A stretch of DNA of 57,440 bases, taken from positions 1 through 57,440 of the forward strand of contig JAIXZY010000056.1 in assembly GCA_027489355.1 (NCBI GenBank), in the 5' to 3' direction. The notes beneath the pieces are model-generated. The model did not search any database. It worked only from the letters and a program-made list of their open reading frames with translations, and was not told where the DNA came from. Below are positions 28,088 through 37,133 of the stretch, piece by piece. Each line of letters starts with the position of its first letter. Within the stretch, counting starts at the first letter, position 1. This DNA comes from Paracoccaceae bacterium. GTDB taxonomy: Bacteria; Pseudomonadota; Alphaproteobacteria; Rhodobacterales; Rhodobacteraceae. The translations under genes and the position numbers were made by a program.

Positions 28088-28999
28088 TCAATGTGCCGGG
28101 CGGATGAAGGTCCCGTTGCGCAGTTCGGTGAAGGCCTGGCGCAGTTCCGCCTCGGTGTTCATCACGATCGGCCCGGCCCAGGCGACCGGCTCCTCGATCG
28201 GAGCACCGCTGACCAGCAGGAACCGCACCCCCTCGGGCCCCGCCGTCACCGTCACCTCGTCGCCCGCGCCGAACCGCACCAGCGTCCGGTTGCCCGAAAG
28301 GTCACGGATGTTGACCTCCTGCCCGCGCACTTCCTTTTCCAGAAGCACGCCCTCGGGCCGCGCCGCATCACGGAAGTTCCCCGCGCCTTCGAACACATAG
28401 GCAAAGGCCCGACGCCGGGTATCCACCTTGAAGGTCTTGCGCTTGCCCGCCGGGACATAGACGTCCAGGTACTGCGGGTCCGCCGCGATCCCTTCCACCG
28501 GGCTTTTCACCCCGCGATAGTCGCCAATCACCACCCGGATCGAGGTGCCGTCATCCTCGTGCCGCTCGGGCAGCGCCTCGGCCGGCATGTCCTGATAGCG
28601 CGGCGCGGTCATCTTCAGCGCCTTGGGCAGGTTGCCCCAAAGCTGGATGCCATGCATCCGGCCCTTGTCGTCGCCCTTCGGCATTTCCTGGTGCAGGATG
28701 CCCCGCCCCGCCGTCATCAACTGCAGCGACCCCGGCCCCAGGATGCCCCGGTTGCCAAGCGAGTCGCCATGCTCCACGGTCCCCGCCAGCACATAGGTGA
28801 TCGTCTCGATCCCCCGGTGCGGGTGCCAGGGAAAGCCCGCCGAATAGTCCCGGGGATGATCGCCCCGGAAGTCGTCGAACAGCAGGAACGGGTCCGCCTC
28901 GGTCGGGTCCTGAAACCCGAAGGCGCGGTGCAGATGGACGCCTGCACCCTCGATATGGGGGGAAGCGCGGCGGGTCTCGATGACGGGACGGATGGACAT
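28088..28999 (-). CDS. Pirin family protein
   Basis: 303 aa from the ATG at 28999, preceded by AGGAGA. The N-terminal cupin carries the pirin metal motif FPWHPHRGIETITYVLAGTVEHGDSLG (His-x-His, then Glu/His) and GSLQLMTAGRGILHQEMP. The C-terminal cupin includes the FLLVSGAPIEEPVAWAGPIVMNT segment. Some bacterial pirins have quercetin 2,3-dioxygenase activity in vitro, but the natural role is unclear. A strong terminator follows. It is monocistronic. Confidence 0.93.
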   Translation of the reverse strand: MSIRPVIETRRASPHIEGAGVHLHRAFGFQDPTEADPFLLFDDFRGDHPRDYSAGFPWHPHRGIETITYVLAGTVEHGDSLGNRGILGPGSLQLMTAGRGILHQEMPKGDDKGRMHGIQLWGNLPKALKMTAPRYQDMPAEALPERHEDDGTSIRVVIGDYRGVKSPVEGIAADPQYLDVYVPAGKRKTFKVDTRRRAFAYVFEGAGNFRDAARPEGVLLEKEVRGQEVNIRDLSGNRTLVRFGAGDEVTVTAGPEGVRFLLVSGAPIEEPVAWAGPIVMNTEAELRQAFTELRNGTFIRPAH

Positions 29000-29092
29000 G
29001 GGTCTCTCCTGATTTGCGTTGCCCAGAACATGGGGCGGAGCGGCCCCCGCGCCAATGCGCAAATGCGGGGAGAGTCTGTGCAGGGATGCACG

Positions 29093-29593
29093 TCAACCAG
29101 AGTGAAGCCGGGGGTCCAAGGCGAACCGCTCCTGCCGGACGTCCTCGAACCTCCCGACTGCCCAGCCCACATCGAAAACCACATTCCAACTGTGGCGTGA
29201 GACCGTGGATGGCACGAATACGAAAGCCCCGCTTGCCAACAAGGCATCGCCAAAGGCCTGCTGACCGGGTCCATGCACCGTTGGCACCAGCCAGTTCGGG
29301 TTCGGCACCTCCTCGGGCGGCACCACTCGGACCAGCGCCGGGTCCGCAATCCGGGCCGAGGTCAACACATGCGGAACGGTGTCCAGCGCCTTGAACCCCT
29401 TGTGGACGGACACCTCCAGGATCGCCGTTGCGGGGTCAAGCGCGGCATAGACCGCGCGCACGCCCCTGGAATTCCAGCGCCCGCCGACAAGGAAAGCCCC
29501 CTCGCCGGAACTCCAGGTCGCTGCGTGTCGTGCGTGATCCAGTCGCCAGAACCGGATCTCGCCCGCGCCCAGCGGCGGCGGCAGCGGTGTCAC
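29093..29593 (-). CDS. RES-domain toxin
   Basis: 166 aa. RES signature residues are visible: an Arg in FWRLDHARHA, GRWNSRGVRAVYAALDPATAILEVSVH (Arg-Glu) and a late Ser in FVPSTVSRHSWNVVFD. RES toxins of type II systems deplete NAD+; that activity is established for homologues, not shown here. Its ATG overlaps the antitoxin stop by 4 bp (ATGA), with the antitoxin first, the usual order for this family. Confidence 0.92.
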   Translation of the reverse strand: MTPLPPPLGAGEIRFWRLDHARHAATWSSGEGAFLVGGRWNSRGVRAVYAALDPATAILEVSVHKGFKALDTVPHVLTSARIADPALVRVVPPEEVPNPNWLVPTVHGPGQQAFGDALLASGAFVFVPSTVSRHSWNVVFDVGWAVGRFEDVRQERFALDPRLHSG

Positions 29594-30081
29594 ACATAGA
29601 CCCCGTATTCCAGCTGCGTCAGGTAGGTCTCCACCGCCTCGGCCCCGGCGCTTGAAGCCAGAAGGTCGATGGGACGCCGGTTGTCCAACCCGATGGCCGG
29701 GCTTTCCAGCCAGCTTTCCGCCGCCTCCTTCGATCCCATGACGTCCATCGCCCGCGCCAGGATTTCCGCAAAGCGCCAGGTCCGGCTGCTTTGCTCGGGC
29801 GACAGCTGCGACCCGGCGGCGTCCTTCTTGCGGCGCTGGAAGGTCCGGATGCTCATCCCGATGGCCTTCTCCAGCGCATCGCCCCGCGACAGGACCTCCG
29901 TCGCCTCGATCAGCTGCAGCAGCGCGTCCGAGGGCAGCCCCTCCAGGATCAGGTCATGCGCATCCAACGCCCCCTCGACGGCCCGCCGCAGGACCTTTCG
30001 CCCACCCAAAAGCCGATAAGCCCGGGCAGCGGAGTCCCCTCCATCCGCGGGGTGTCCCTTTTGCAAAGCTGTGGCAGGCAT
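29590..30081 (-). CDS. Xre/MbcA/ParS-type antitoxin (DUF2384)
   Basis: 163 aa. The N-terminal helix-turn-helix region is around residues 40-90 (LIEATEVLSRGDALEKAIGMSIRTFQRRKKD), and the DUF2384 toxin-binding part follows (SSRTWRFAEILARAMDVMGSKEAAESWLESPAIGLDNRRPIDLL). It neutralises the RES toxin and probably represses its own promoter. Two palindromes in the upstream region (30114-30123 and 30127-30141) are candidate operators. Confidence 0.93.
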   Translation of the reverse strand: MPATALQKGHPADGGDSAARAYRLLGGRKVLRRAVEGALDAHDLILEGLPSDALLQLIEATEVLSRGDALEKAIGMSIRTFQRRKKDAAGSQLSPEQSSRTWRFAEILARAMDVMGSKEAAESWLESPAIGLDNRRPIDLLASSAGAEAVETYLTQLEYGVYV

Positions 30082-30113
30082 CGCACCCTCGCGTCAGCTG
30101 TCGCCCATAATGT

Positions 30114-30141
30114 GACACGTGTCGCGAACCTTGTCAAGGTT
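30114..30141 (-). promoter_or_regulatory. Candidate operator of the RES/Xre pair
   Basis: Two adjacent palindromes, GACACGTGTC (30114-30123) and AACCTTGtCAAGGTT (30127-30141), 33-60 bp upstream of the antitoxin start. Their position fits autorepression by the Xre antitoxin. Confidence 0.5.
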
Positions 30142-30206
30142 GCGGGCTACCGGGCGCTTCAAAAGAGGATGGAAACGCTCCTTAACAAACCCCTAACGCT
30201 CACCGA

Positions 30207-30254
30207 CAAGCCCTTGATTTCCCTGATCCATCCAGGTTTGTCCACCGTGGACAC
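30207..30254 (+). repeat. Bipartite intergenic motif, copy 2
   Basis: CAAGCCCTTGATTTC at 30207-30221, then 25 bp, then GTGGACAC at 30247-30254. Same words and spacing as 8662-8709. Here GTGGACAC is the right half of a perfect palindrome TGTCCACcGTGGACA (30239-30253), which touches the stop codon of the GntR gene. Confidence 0.55.
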
Positions 30255-30901
30255 TACCCCGTCAGATGCCGCAGACCTTGGGTCACGTCGGTCCGCACCG
30301 CCAGCCGCAGCCCCGGCTCGTCCCCCGCCTTCAGGGCCGCCAGGATCATCCGGTGGTGGGTCGGCGGCTCCCGCCGCTTCACCTTCGCATAGACCGCCCG
30401 CATCGTCGGCCCAAGCTGCAGCCAGACCGTCTCACACATCGCCAGCATCGCCGGGGTCTGGGCGCGCAGGTAGAGGGTCCGGTGGAACTCCAGGTTGGTG
30501 CGGACATAGGTGACCGCGTCCCCCCGCACCGCCGCGTCGCCGTTCATCAGGTTGATCGCCGTCAGCCGCTCGATCAGCGCGAAGTGGGCGCGGGGCAGCG
30601 CGCGGGCAGCCATCTCCGGCTCCAGCAAAGCGCGGATCGCCGCCAGTTCCTCGATCCGCTCCGGGGTCAGTTCCGGCGTGGAAATCCTGCCCGAGGAGGA
30701 CAGCGTCAGCGCCCCCTCTGCAACCAGCCGCCGCACCGCCTCACGCGCGGGGGTCATCGAGACGCCGAACTGCTTGCCCAACCCCCGAAGGGTCAGCGAC
30801 TGGCCGGGGTCCAGCTCGCCATGCATCACCTGCTGGCGCAACGTCCGGTAAACCCGCTCATGCGCGGCCGCGTTCGGGTCGGTGGGGCGCGGGGTCAGCA
30901 T
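30254..30901 (-). CDS. GntR family regulator, FCD subfamily
   Basis: 215 aa from the ATG at 30901. The winged helix-turn-helix is at ~20-80 (VYRTLRQQVMHGELDPGQSLTLRGLGKQFGVSMTPAREAVRRLVAEGAL) and the FCD ligand domain follows (IRALLEPEMAARALPRA, NLEFHRTLYLRAQTPAMLAMCETVW, HHRMILAALKAGD), with the His residues that bind metal in this subfamily. The effector is unknown. It starts five bases after the stop of the YgjP-type peptidase gene (SD AGGA), so it is probably in the same operon. Confidence 0.92.
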   Translation of the reverse strand: MLTPRPTDPNAAAHERVYRTLRQQVMHGELDPGQSLTLRGLGKQFGVSMTPAREAVRRLVAEGALTLSSSGRISTPELTPERIEELAAIRALLEPEMAARALPRAHFALIERLTAINLMNGDAAVRGDAVTYVRTNLEFHRTLYLRAQTPAMLAMCETVWLQLGPTMRAVYAKVKRREPPTHHRMILAALKAGDEPGLRLAVRTDVTQGLRHLTG

Positions 30902-30906
30902 GGCGG

Positions 30907-31599
30907 TCAATCCTGAAAGCGCAGCCTGTGCAGCGTATTTCCATGCGCCCTCAGCCAGGCACGGTGGTCCTTCCAGTCCGGACAGATGCCGGTGACCACC
31001 CTCCAGTAGGCGGGCGAGTGGTTCAGCTCGACCAGATGCGCCACCTCGTGCGCGGCGACGTAGTCCAGCACCGCCGAAGGGGCGAGGATCAGTCGCCAGG
31101 AATACATCAGCCGCCCGTCGGGCGAGCAAGAGCCCCAGCGGGAACGGGTGTCGCGCAGGGCCAGCGAAGTGTAGCGGCGGCCGACCATCTCGGCGTAGCG
31201 GGTCGAAGCGGTGGCAAGCCGGTCGCGGGCGAGGACCTTCAGCCAGGCCGCGACCCGGGGGGCCATCGTCGCCGGATCGCCGGGCACCAGAAGCTGTCCG
31301 CCCTCGACCCGCACCGCGCGACCCGTCGCGGGGGCAAGGATCAGATCGACGCCCTCAACCGAAACGACCGAGCCGAATCCCACCGCCCGCAAGGCCGAGG
31401 CGGGCATCGCCGACAGTGTCTGGCGTACCCAGTCCTCGTTCCTGCGCAGGAAGGCCATCGCGTCCCCTTCCCGCGCGCGGAGCGGCATCGACAGGGTCAC
31501 CTTCCCGTCCAGCCGCGACACCCGCAGCGAGAATCGCCGCGCGCGGGCCGACCGTTTCAGATGCACCTCGACCGGAGGAGGGCCTGGCAGAACCGGCAT
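30907..31599 (-). CDS. YgjP-type zinc metallopeptidase-like protein (M48 superfamily)
   Basis: 230 aa from the ATG at 31599. The motif HEVAH at residues 184-188 with a third ligand H194 (HEVAHLVELNHSPAYW) and TRSRWGSCSPDGRLMYSWRLILAP are hallmarks of the YgjP family. The N-terminal part (RSARARRFSLRVSRLDGKVTLSMP) is the usual beta-strand region. Family members are predicted metal-dependent hydrolases; the biological substrate is unknown. SD AAGGGG precedes the start. The GntR gene follows at once. Confidence 0.92.
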   Translation of the reverse strand: MPVLPGPPPVEVHLKRSARARRFSLRVSRLDGKVTLSMPLRAREGDAMAFLRRNEDWVRQTLSAMPASALRAVGFGSVVSVEGVDLILAPATGRAVRVEGGQLLVPGDPATMAPRVAAWLKVLARDRLATASTRYAEMVGRRYTSLALRDTRSRWGSCSPDGRLMYSWRLILAPSAVLDYVAAHEVAHLVELNHSPAYWRVVTGICPDWKDHRAWLRAHGNTLHRLRFQD

Positions 31600-31723
31600 G
31601 GAAACCCCTTGAAACCTTCGGCGAACATAGCCATTTTCCCCGGCACACAAAAGGCTTTGACAGTCGCCTGCACCTGTGGCAAGCGGCAGCTTTCCTGCTT
31701 ACCCAGCACCTGAAGGGATCACC

Positions 31724-32059
31724 ATGCCCAAAGCAGAATGGGGCACGAAGCGCATCTGCCCGACGACCGGCAAGCGCTTCTACGACCTGAACAAATCCCC
31801 GATCGTCAGCCCTTACACGGGCGAGGTCGTGGATATCGAATCCGTGCGCCGCAAGATGGCCGCCTCGGTCATTTCGCGCGCCGTCCCCGACAAGGATGAC
31901 GACGTTCTGGTCGAGGATCTGGAAACCGAAGACGCGCTCTTGGATGGCGCGGTGGCCGACGATTCCGAGATGGACGACGATCTTCTGGAAGACGACGCGG
32001 ACGACAACGTGTCGCTCGACGACCTGGCCGACGTGCCGGGCGACGAGGAAGAGGTCTGA
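31724..32059 (+). CDS. TIGR02300 family acidic protein
   Basis: 111 aa from the ATG at 31724 with GAAGGGA upstream. Residues 1-40 hold the family core (AEWGTKRICPTTGKRFYDLNKSPIVSPYTGE) with CPTTG probably a zinc-knuckle-like turn. The second half is acidic (VEDLETEDALLDGAVADDSEMDDDLLEDDADD). Conserved in alphaproteobacteria and of unknown function. A TTGACA at 31657-31662 may be a -35 box, but no convincing -10 box follows. It is followed by the tRNA-Ala gene. Confidence 0.93.
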   Translation: MPKAEWGTKRICPTTGKRFYDLNKSPIVSPYTGEVVDIESVRRKMAASVISRAVPDKDDDVLVEDLETEDALLDGAVADDSEMDDDLLEDDADDNVSLDDLADVPGDEEEV

Positions 32060-32095
32060 GGATCGGTCGCCGGCGGCAAAGGGTGTTTTTTCCCC

Positions 32096-32124
32096 TTGCA
32101 GGCCCCGGCGACCTGTCCTAGATA
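32096..32124 (+). promoter_or_regulatory. Promoter of tRNA-Ala
   Basis: TTGCAG (-35), 17-bp spacer, TAGATA (-10), about 40 bp upstream of the tRNA. Confidence 0.6.
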
Positions 32125-32165
32125 GCCGGCATCGCGGCGGAAACGGTGCGATGCTTCTCTCCGGT

Positions 32166-32241
<76 letters not shown>

Positions 32242-32256
32242 AGAGAGACTGAAAGC

Positions 32257-32280
32257 GGGGCGGTTCACACCGCCCCTTTT
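32257..32280 (+). terminator. Terminator after tRNA-Ala
   Basis: 7-bp stem GGGGCGG / CCGCCCC, loop TTCACA, followed by TTTT. Confidence 0.85.
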
Positions 32281-32557
32281 CATTTCTGCCCCCCTGTTGC
32301 ACGGCTTGGCCTGACCCACCGGACGGTTGGGGTGCCGAAGCGTTAAGGCCGGGGGGAGTGCGGGCGGCACGCTAGGGCGAACATCTGTCCAACCCATTGG
32401 GACCGCTGTGTTAATTGCCAGACGGACCAGAGTGGCGGCTGTTTGCCATGCGTCTGGCATCTGTCTGGCATCCGTCGGGCGGAAAGCCCGATCCGACGGT
32501 GTTAACCTTGCTGGCGAATCAGCGAAGGGAAAGGTGCGCTGTAGCGCACCCTACGCC
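32281..32557. other. Intergenic region between tRNA-Ala and RND pump with repeats
   Basis: No convincing gene. Contents: inverted repeat GCCAGAC (32417-32423) / GTCTGGC (32452-32458); a direct repeat GTCTGGCATC twice with an 11-bp period (32452 and 32463); a nested hairpin CCGTCGG...CCGACGG (32472-32499) with inner GGGC/GCCC; and a REP-like hairpin (32533-32554). Confidence 0.6.
32533..32554 (-). repeat. REP-like hairpin headed by GTAG, copy B
   Basis: On the minus strand GTAG (32554-32551) leads into GGTGCGCT / AGCGCACC, an 8-bp palindrome with a 2-nt centre. It begins three bases after the stop of the RND gene and may also stop transcription, with TTTCCC following. The form matches copy A at 17661-17684. 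Confidence 0.55.
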
Positions 32558-35500
32558 TTATTCGGCCGGTTGCGCCCGGCCGCGCAGCCTTTCGGGGCGG
32601 AACCGGGCGTACCACTCGCGCCGCTTCTGACGCTGCCAGAACCAGGGCTTCGGGTTGTCGTCCCGCGTCACCAGCATCAGCATCGAGGGGATGATGATCA
32701 AGGTCAGCACGGTCGCGAAGGCCAGCCCATAGACGATGGCCGACGACAGCGCGATCCACCACTGGGTCGAGGGCGCGCCAATGGTCACTTCGTGGTTCAG
32801 AAGCTCCATGTTCAGGCCGAAGGCGATGGGAAGGACCCCCAGGATCGCTGTCAGCGCAGTCAGCACCACGGGCCGCGCGCGTTCGCGGCAGGTCTGGAGA
32901 ATCGCCTCGATCTTCGGGCGACCCTCGTGACGGAGAGTGTCGTAGGTGTCGATCAGCACGATGTTGTTGTTCACCACCACCCCGGCCAGCGCGATGATGC
33001 CGATGCCGGTCATCACCATCGTGAAGGGCTGGGCCATGATCATCAGGCCCAAAAGCACGCCGATGGTGGACATGATGACCGCCGACAGCACCAGCCAGAC
33101 CGAGGTAAAGTTGTTGAACTGGGCCAAGAGCACGATGAAGATCAGGAAGATCGCCGCTGCGAAGGCCTTGGACAGGAAGGCCCCCGCCTCGGCCTGCTCG
33201 GCGTCCTCGCCTGCAAGTTTCCAGCGGATGCCGTACTGGTCAAGGTTCGCGGCCTCCATCTCCCTGGTGATCTGGGCATAGATCGCGTCGGCCTGCACGC
33301 CTTCGCGGATGCCGGCCTGCACCGTCACGGTGCGCGAGCCGTCAAGGCGGGTCAGCGTGCCGGTGGTGGGCGCGGGCTTGCGGGTCACGAAGTTCGAGAT
33401 CGGGACCGAGCCTTCCGCAGTCTGGATGCGCAGCTGGTCCAAGGCCGAGATCGTGCGCTGGTCGGCGGGCAGGCGCAGGACGATGTCCACCGCGTCGTCG
33501 GCCCCGGCGGGGCGGTAGTCCGACAGTTTCAGCCCGCCCGTCACCAGCTGCACCATCGCCCCCACGGTCGAAGGGGCGATGCCATAGCGCGAGGCAGCGG
33601 CACGGTCGACCTGCAGCTCCCAGTCGACGCCGGGCGGTGGCAGACCGTTGGAAATGTCGATGACATCCGGCACCTGCGCCAGCCGCTCGGCCACCTGGAC
33701 CGCGACTTCGTTCAAATGGGTCGGGTCGTCGGCGGACAGCTGGATCTGGATTGCCTTGCCCGTGGCCGGGCCGGCCTGCGGTACCGAGACCTGGATGTCG
33801 ACGCCGGGAATGCCGACCATCGCCTGCCGCAGGTCGGCCAGGATGGCGTTCGCGTTCTTCCGTTCGCGCCAGTCGACGAATTCGTACTGGATGGTGCCGA
33901 TCACGTCGGGGTCGACGTCGTTCCCCATCCCGCCGCCGCTGCCGGTGCGGGTGTAGACCGTCTCGACCCCTGGCCAGCCGAGGATGCGCTTCTCGGCCTG
34001 GGCCACCAGCGCGTCCTTTTCCGCGATGGACAGGTTGCCGCGCGCCTTGACGTAGAGCAGGCCGAATTCGGGTTCGACGTCGGGGAAGAAGATCACGCCC
34101 TTCCCCCAGTGGATGTAGGCGTAGGGCACCGAGGCGAGAAGGCCGATGGCCAGGACCAGCACCGTCCAGGGGTGTCGCACGGCGCGGCCCACGACCCACA
34201 TGTAGGCGCCGTCCTTGTGCTTTTCCACATGCTTGAAGGGCTTGGCGATCAGTGCGCCCAAGGTCGGCACGAAGATCAGCGCGTAGACCAGGGAGGCCGA
34301 CAGCGTGACGATCAGGGTGATCGGCAGGTATTTCATGAACTCGCCGACGATGCCCGGCCAGAACAGAAGCGGCGAGAAGGCCGCCACGCGGGTCATCGTG
34401 GCCGCGACCACCGGGCCGGTCATCTTGTGGGACGCCATCGCGAAGGCCTCGCGCTTTTCCATCCCCTCGGACATCCGGCGCTCCGCATATTCGGTCACGA
34501 TGATCGCGTCGTCGACCAGCATCCCGACGGCCAGGATCAGCGAGAAGAGGACCACGATGTTGACCGTGTAGCCCCAAAGCGACAGCGCCAGCATCCCCAT
34601 CAGGAACGAGGCCGGGATGGCCAGGCCGATCAGCAGCGAGGCGCGCACCGAAAGGGCGTAGAGGATGACGATGAACACCAGGATCACCGCCGTCAGGACC
34701 GAGTTCTGCAGGTCGAACAAGAGCTGGCGGATGTCCTTGGACTTGTCCTGGCTGAAGCTGACCTCGGTGCCTTCGGGCAGGAACTGCCGAAAGGCTTCCG
34801 TCACCGCCTTCACGTCGTCGACCGTCTGGATCAGGTTCGCGCCTGTGCGCTTCGAGACCTCGATCGCAATGGCGGGGGCGCCGTTCAGCCGGGTGACGGT
34901 CTGGGGTTCCTTCATCGTCGGCAGGATGTCGGCGATGTCGCGGACGCGGACAGTTGCGGTGCCGGTCGAGACGACAGGAAGGTTCGCCACGTCCTCGATG
35001 GTTTCCAGCAGCGAGGGGACCTTGATCGCATAGCGGCCCTCGGCCCCTTCCAGCGAACCCGCGGCGACCAGCTGGTTCCCGGCGGCGAACCCGGCGATCA
35101 GGATGTCGGGGCGCAATCCGTAGGTCGCCAGCTTGCCGGGGTCGATCACCACCTCGACCAGGTCGTCGCGCACGCCCTTGAGGTCGGCGTTCAGGACGGG
35201 GGGCAGTTCCTCGATCCGGTCGCGCAACTCGCGGCCGGCCTTCGCCAGCACGCGTTCGGGCACGTCACCGGAGAGCGTGATGACGAGGATCGGGAATTCG
35301 GACAGGTTGACCTCGTTCACCGTCGGCTCATCCGCGCCGTCGGGCAGTTCGGGCCGGGCCATGTCGACCTTGTTCCGCACATCGTCCAGCGCCTTCTTCA
35401 GGTCGGCCCCGGCCTGGAACTCGATCAGCACGTTGCCGCCGTTCTGATAGGCGGTCGAGGTCATCTTCTTGATGCCGGTGATCGACTTCAGCGCCGTCTC

Positions 35501-35701
35501 CATCGGGCGCAGCAGGAGCCGCTCGCTGTCCTCGGGCGAGATGCCGGTATAGTGCATGCTGACGTAAAGGATCGGGATCTGGATGTCCGGCTCGGCTTCC
35601 TTGGGGATCGAGACATAGGCCAGCGTCCCGGCCAGCATCAGGAACAAGAGGACCGAGATGGTCAGGCGTGCATTGCGGATGGCGGTTTCGACAAGTCTCA
35701 T
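32558..35701 (-). CDS. RND efflux transporter, inner membrane permease
   Basis: 1047 aa, full length. The RND layout is clear: first transmembrane segment (ISVLLFLMLAGTLAYVSIP), a periplasmic domain, then a block of segments with the proton-relay motif GMLVDDAIIVTEYAERRMSEG. A second periplasmic domain and the C-terminal block (VLLGLMIMAQPFTMVMTGIGIIALAGVVVNNNIVLIDTYD) follow. The sequence is closest in style to the HAE-2/AcrB-like exporters of drugs or lipids; the substrate is not evident. Its ATG overlaps the adaptor stop by 4 bp. No outer membrane channel gene is nearby. Confidence 0.95.
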   Translation of the reverse strand: MRLVETAIRNARLTISVLLFLMLAGTLAYVSIPKEAEPDIQIPILYVSMHYTGISPEDSERLLLRPMETALKSITGIKKMTSTAYQNGGNVLIEFQAGADLKKALDDVRNKVDMARPELPDGADEPTVNEVNLSEFPILVITLSGDVPERVLAKAGRELRDRIEELPPVLNADLKGVRDDLVEVVIDPGKLATYGLRPDILIAGFAAGNQLVAAGSLEGAEGRYAIKVPSLLETIEDVANLPVVSTGTATVRVRDIADILPTMKEPQTVTRLNGAPAIAIEVSKRTGANLIQTVDDVKAVTEAFRQFLPEGTEVSFSQDKSKDIRQLLFDLQNSVLTAVILVFIVILYALSVRASLLIGLAIPASFLMGMLALSLWGYTVNIVVLFSLILAVGMLVDDAIIVTEYAERRMSEGMEKREAFAMASHKMTGPVVAATMTRVAAFSPLLFWPGIVGEFMKYLPITLIVTLSASLVYALIFVPTLGALIAKPFKHVEKHKDGAYMWVVGRAVRHPWTVLVLAIGLLASVPYAYIHWGKGVIFFPDVEPEFGLLYVKARGNLSIAEKDALVAQAEKRILGWPGVETVYTRTGSGGGMGNDVDPDVIGTIQYEFVDWRERKNANAILADLRQAMVGIPGVDIQVSVPQAGPATGKAIQIQLSADDPTHLNEVAVQVAERLAQVPDVIDISNGLPPPGVDWELQVDRAAASRYGIAPSTVGAMVQLVTGGLKLSDYRPAGADDAVDIVLRLPADQRTISALDQLRIQTAEGSVPISNFVTRKPAPTTGTLTRLDGSRTVTVQAGIREGVQADAIYAQITREMEAANLDQYGIRWKLAGEDAEQAEAGAFLSKAFAAAIFLIFIVLLAQFNNFTSVWLVLSAVIMSTIGVLLGLMIMAQPFTMVMTGIGIIALAGVVVNNNIVLIDTYDTLRHEGRPKIEAILQTCRERARPVVLTALTAILGVLPIAFGLNMELLNHEVTIGAPSTQWWIALSSAIVYGLAFATVLTLIIIPSMLMLVTRDDNPKPWFWQRQKRREWYARFRPERLRGRAQPAE

Positions 35702-36792
35702 TGGCCGACCCCGGAGACAACCTCGACCGTCTCGCCGTTGCGTACGAGATCCTGGCCGGCGGTGATGATGCGGACGCCGTCTGGCACACCGATCACGACA
35801 AGGCCGTCAGCGGTGTCGTCGATGATCTGGACCGCGGCGAACTGGGCCAAGTTGTCCGTCCCGACGACGCGCAGGCCAAGCTCGCCCTTGTCGGAGAGCG
35901 TGATGATCGACCGCGGCACGACCACAGCGCGGACCGGCTGCGCGTAGAGCGAGACCTCGGCCGTCATCCCCGAGGGCAACGTCATCCTCGGGTTCGGCAG
36001 CGCGATTTCAACCGGGAAGGTCCGGGTCTGTGCCGAAGCCTCTCGGGCCACAAGGCGGACGGTGCCGTCCATTTCCGTCCCGTTGACCAGTCGCACCTTG
36101 GCGGTGGACCCCACGGCGACCGAGGCCAGGTCGACCTCGCTGACTTCGGCCCGCACCAGGATCGGGTCCAGCGACAGGATCGTCGCCACGGGCGTTCCAG
36201 TCTGGACCCATTCGCCAAGCTCGACCGAGACCTGGTCGACGATCCCGGCGAAGGGTGCCTTCAGCCGCAGCCGGTCGGCGGCGGCGTGGGCGCGGTTCAG
36301 CTCGGCTTGGGCCGCGTCGCGCGCCGAGCGGGCGTTGGTCAGATTCGACTCCGAGGTGCTGCCGCCCTGAAACAGCTTCTCGGCCACGGCAAGATCCCGC
36401 TCCTTCTGCTCCAGCGCGATGCGGGCGATCTCTTCCTGGGCGACAGCCTCGGGGCCTTCCAGTTCCATCACCACGGCACCGGCGTCGACCATGCCGCCCT
36501 TGGACATCGTCAACGACGAGATAACCCCGTCGGCCCGCGCCGCAAGATCGACGCGCTTGTCCGCCTCGGTGATGCCCGACAGCCGGATCGCGCGGGCGTG
36601 GTCGATGAACGCAGGCTCAACCGCAGACACGGTGCGGACCAGCGGAGCGGCGCCGGTGGGCGCGGCGGTCGTAGGGGATTCCGTACCCTCGGCCGTCTGC
36701 GCGCTGCCGACGGACGAGAACTCGCCCGTGGCGATCCAGGCCCCGGCGGCGACCATGACGCAGAAGGCAGCGATGCGATGGAACTTGGGCAT
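35698..36792 (-). CDS. RND efflux periplasmic adaptor
   Basis: 364 aa from the ATG at 36792. An N-terminal membrane anchor or signal (residues ~5-24, IAAFCVMVAAGAWIATGEF) is followed by the barrel-sandwich (VDLAARADGVISSLTMSKGGMVDAGAVVMELEG), an alpha-hairpin rich in Glu/Ala (IALEQKERDLAVAEKLFQGG, LTNARSARDAAQAELNRAHAAADR) and the second half of the lipoyl-like domain (LKAPFAGIVDQVSVELGEWVQTG). These adaptors bridge the RND pump and an outer membrane channel. Cotranscribed with the pump. The SD is weak. Confidence 0.94.
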   Translation of the reverse strand: MPKFHRIAAFCVMVAAGAWIATGEFSSVGSAQTAEGTESPTTAAPTGAAPLVRTVSAVEPAFIDHARAIRLSGITEADKRVDLAARADGVISSLTMSKGGMVDAGAVVMELEGPEAVAQEEIARIALEQKERDLAVAEKLFQGGSTSESNLTNARSARDAAQAELNRAHAAADRLRLKAPFAGIVDQVSVELGEWVQTGTPVATILSLDPILVRAEVSEVDLASVAVGSTAKVRLVNGTEMDGTVRLVAREASAQTRTFPVEIALPNPRMTLPSGMTAEVSLYAQPVRAVVVPRSIITLSDKGELGLRVVGTDNLAQFAAVQIIDDTADGLVVIGVPDGVRIITAGQDLVRNGETVEVVSGVGQ

Positions 36793-37133
36793 GGCGGGCA
36801 GGTTCCGGACAAGTTGTTGATTGGAAAAGAATTCTTTGGTCGCGGGACGGGATTGGGCGCCACGGCCGGGCAGTGCATGTGACTGGATACAACGACGGGC
36901 AAGTGATACGCCTGCCGCGAAACAAGGTCCAGCGTCGTGTTGCAACCGCTTTGGCATTGACTTCAACCGCCAAAAGGCCCATCTCCCCCCTGTCCGAAGC
37001 CCGTGCCCGCGTGAGGCACCGAAAGGTCCGGACGCAAGGTTCCCACCATCACGCAGGGGCGCCGCCGCGCGGCACGGTCACGGGCATTCGTCCGGGGCGA
37101 GGGTCGCGGGCCCTTTGACGAATGGACGAACCC
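36793..37133. other. Divergent intergenic region, no gene seen
   Basis: 341 bp between the efflux adaptor and the helicase. No convincing coding region, repeat or clear promoter that I can support. Confidence 0.55.

Noticed and set aside
32327-35947. Plus-strand open frame of 1206 codons opposite the RND pump
   Set aside because: Antisense shadow of a clear RND gene; no recognisable motifs.
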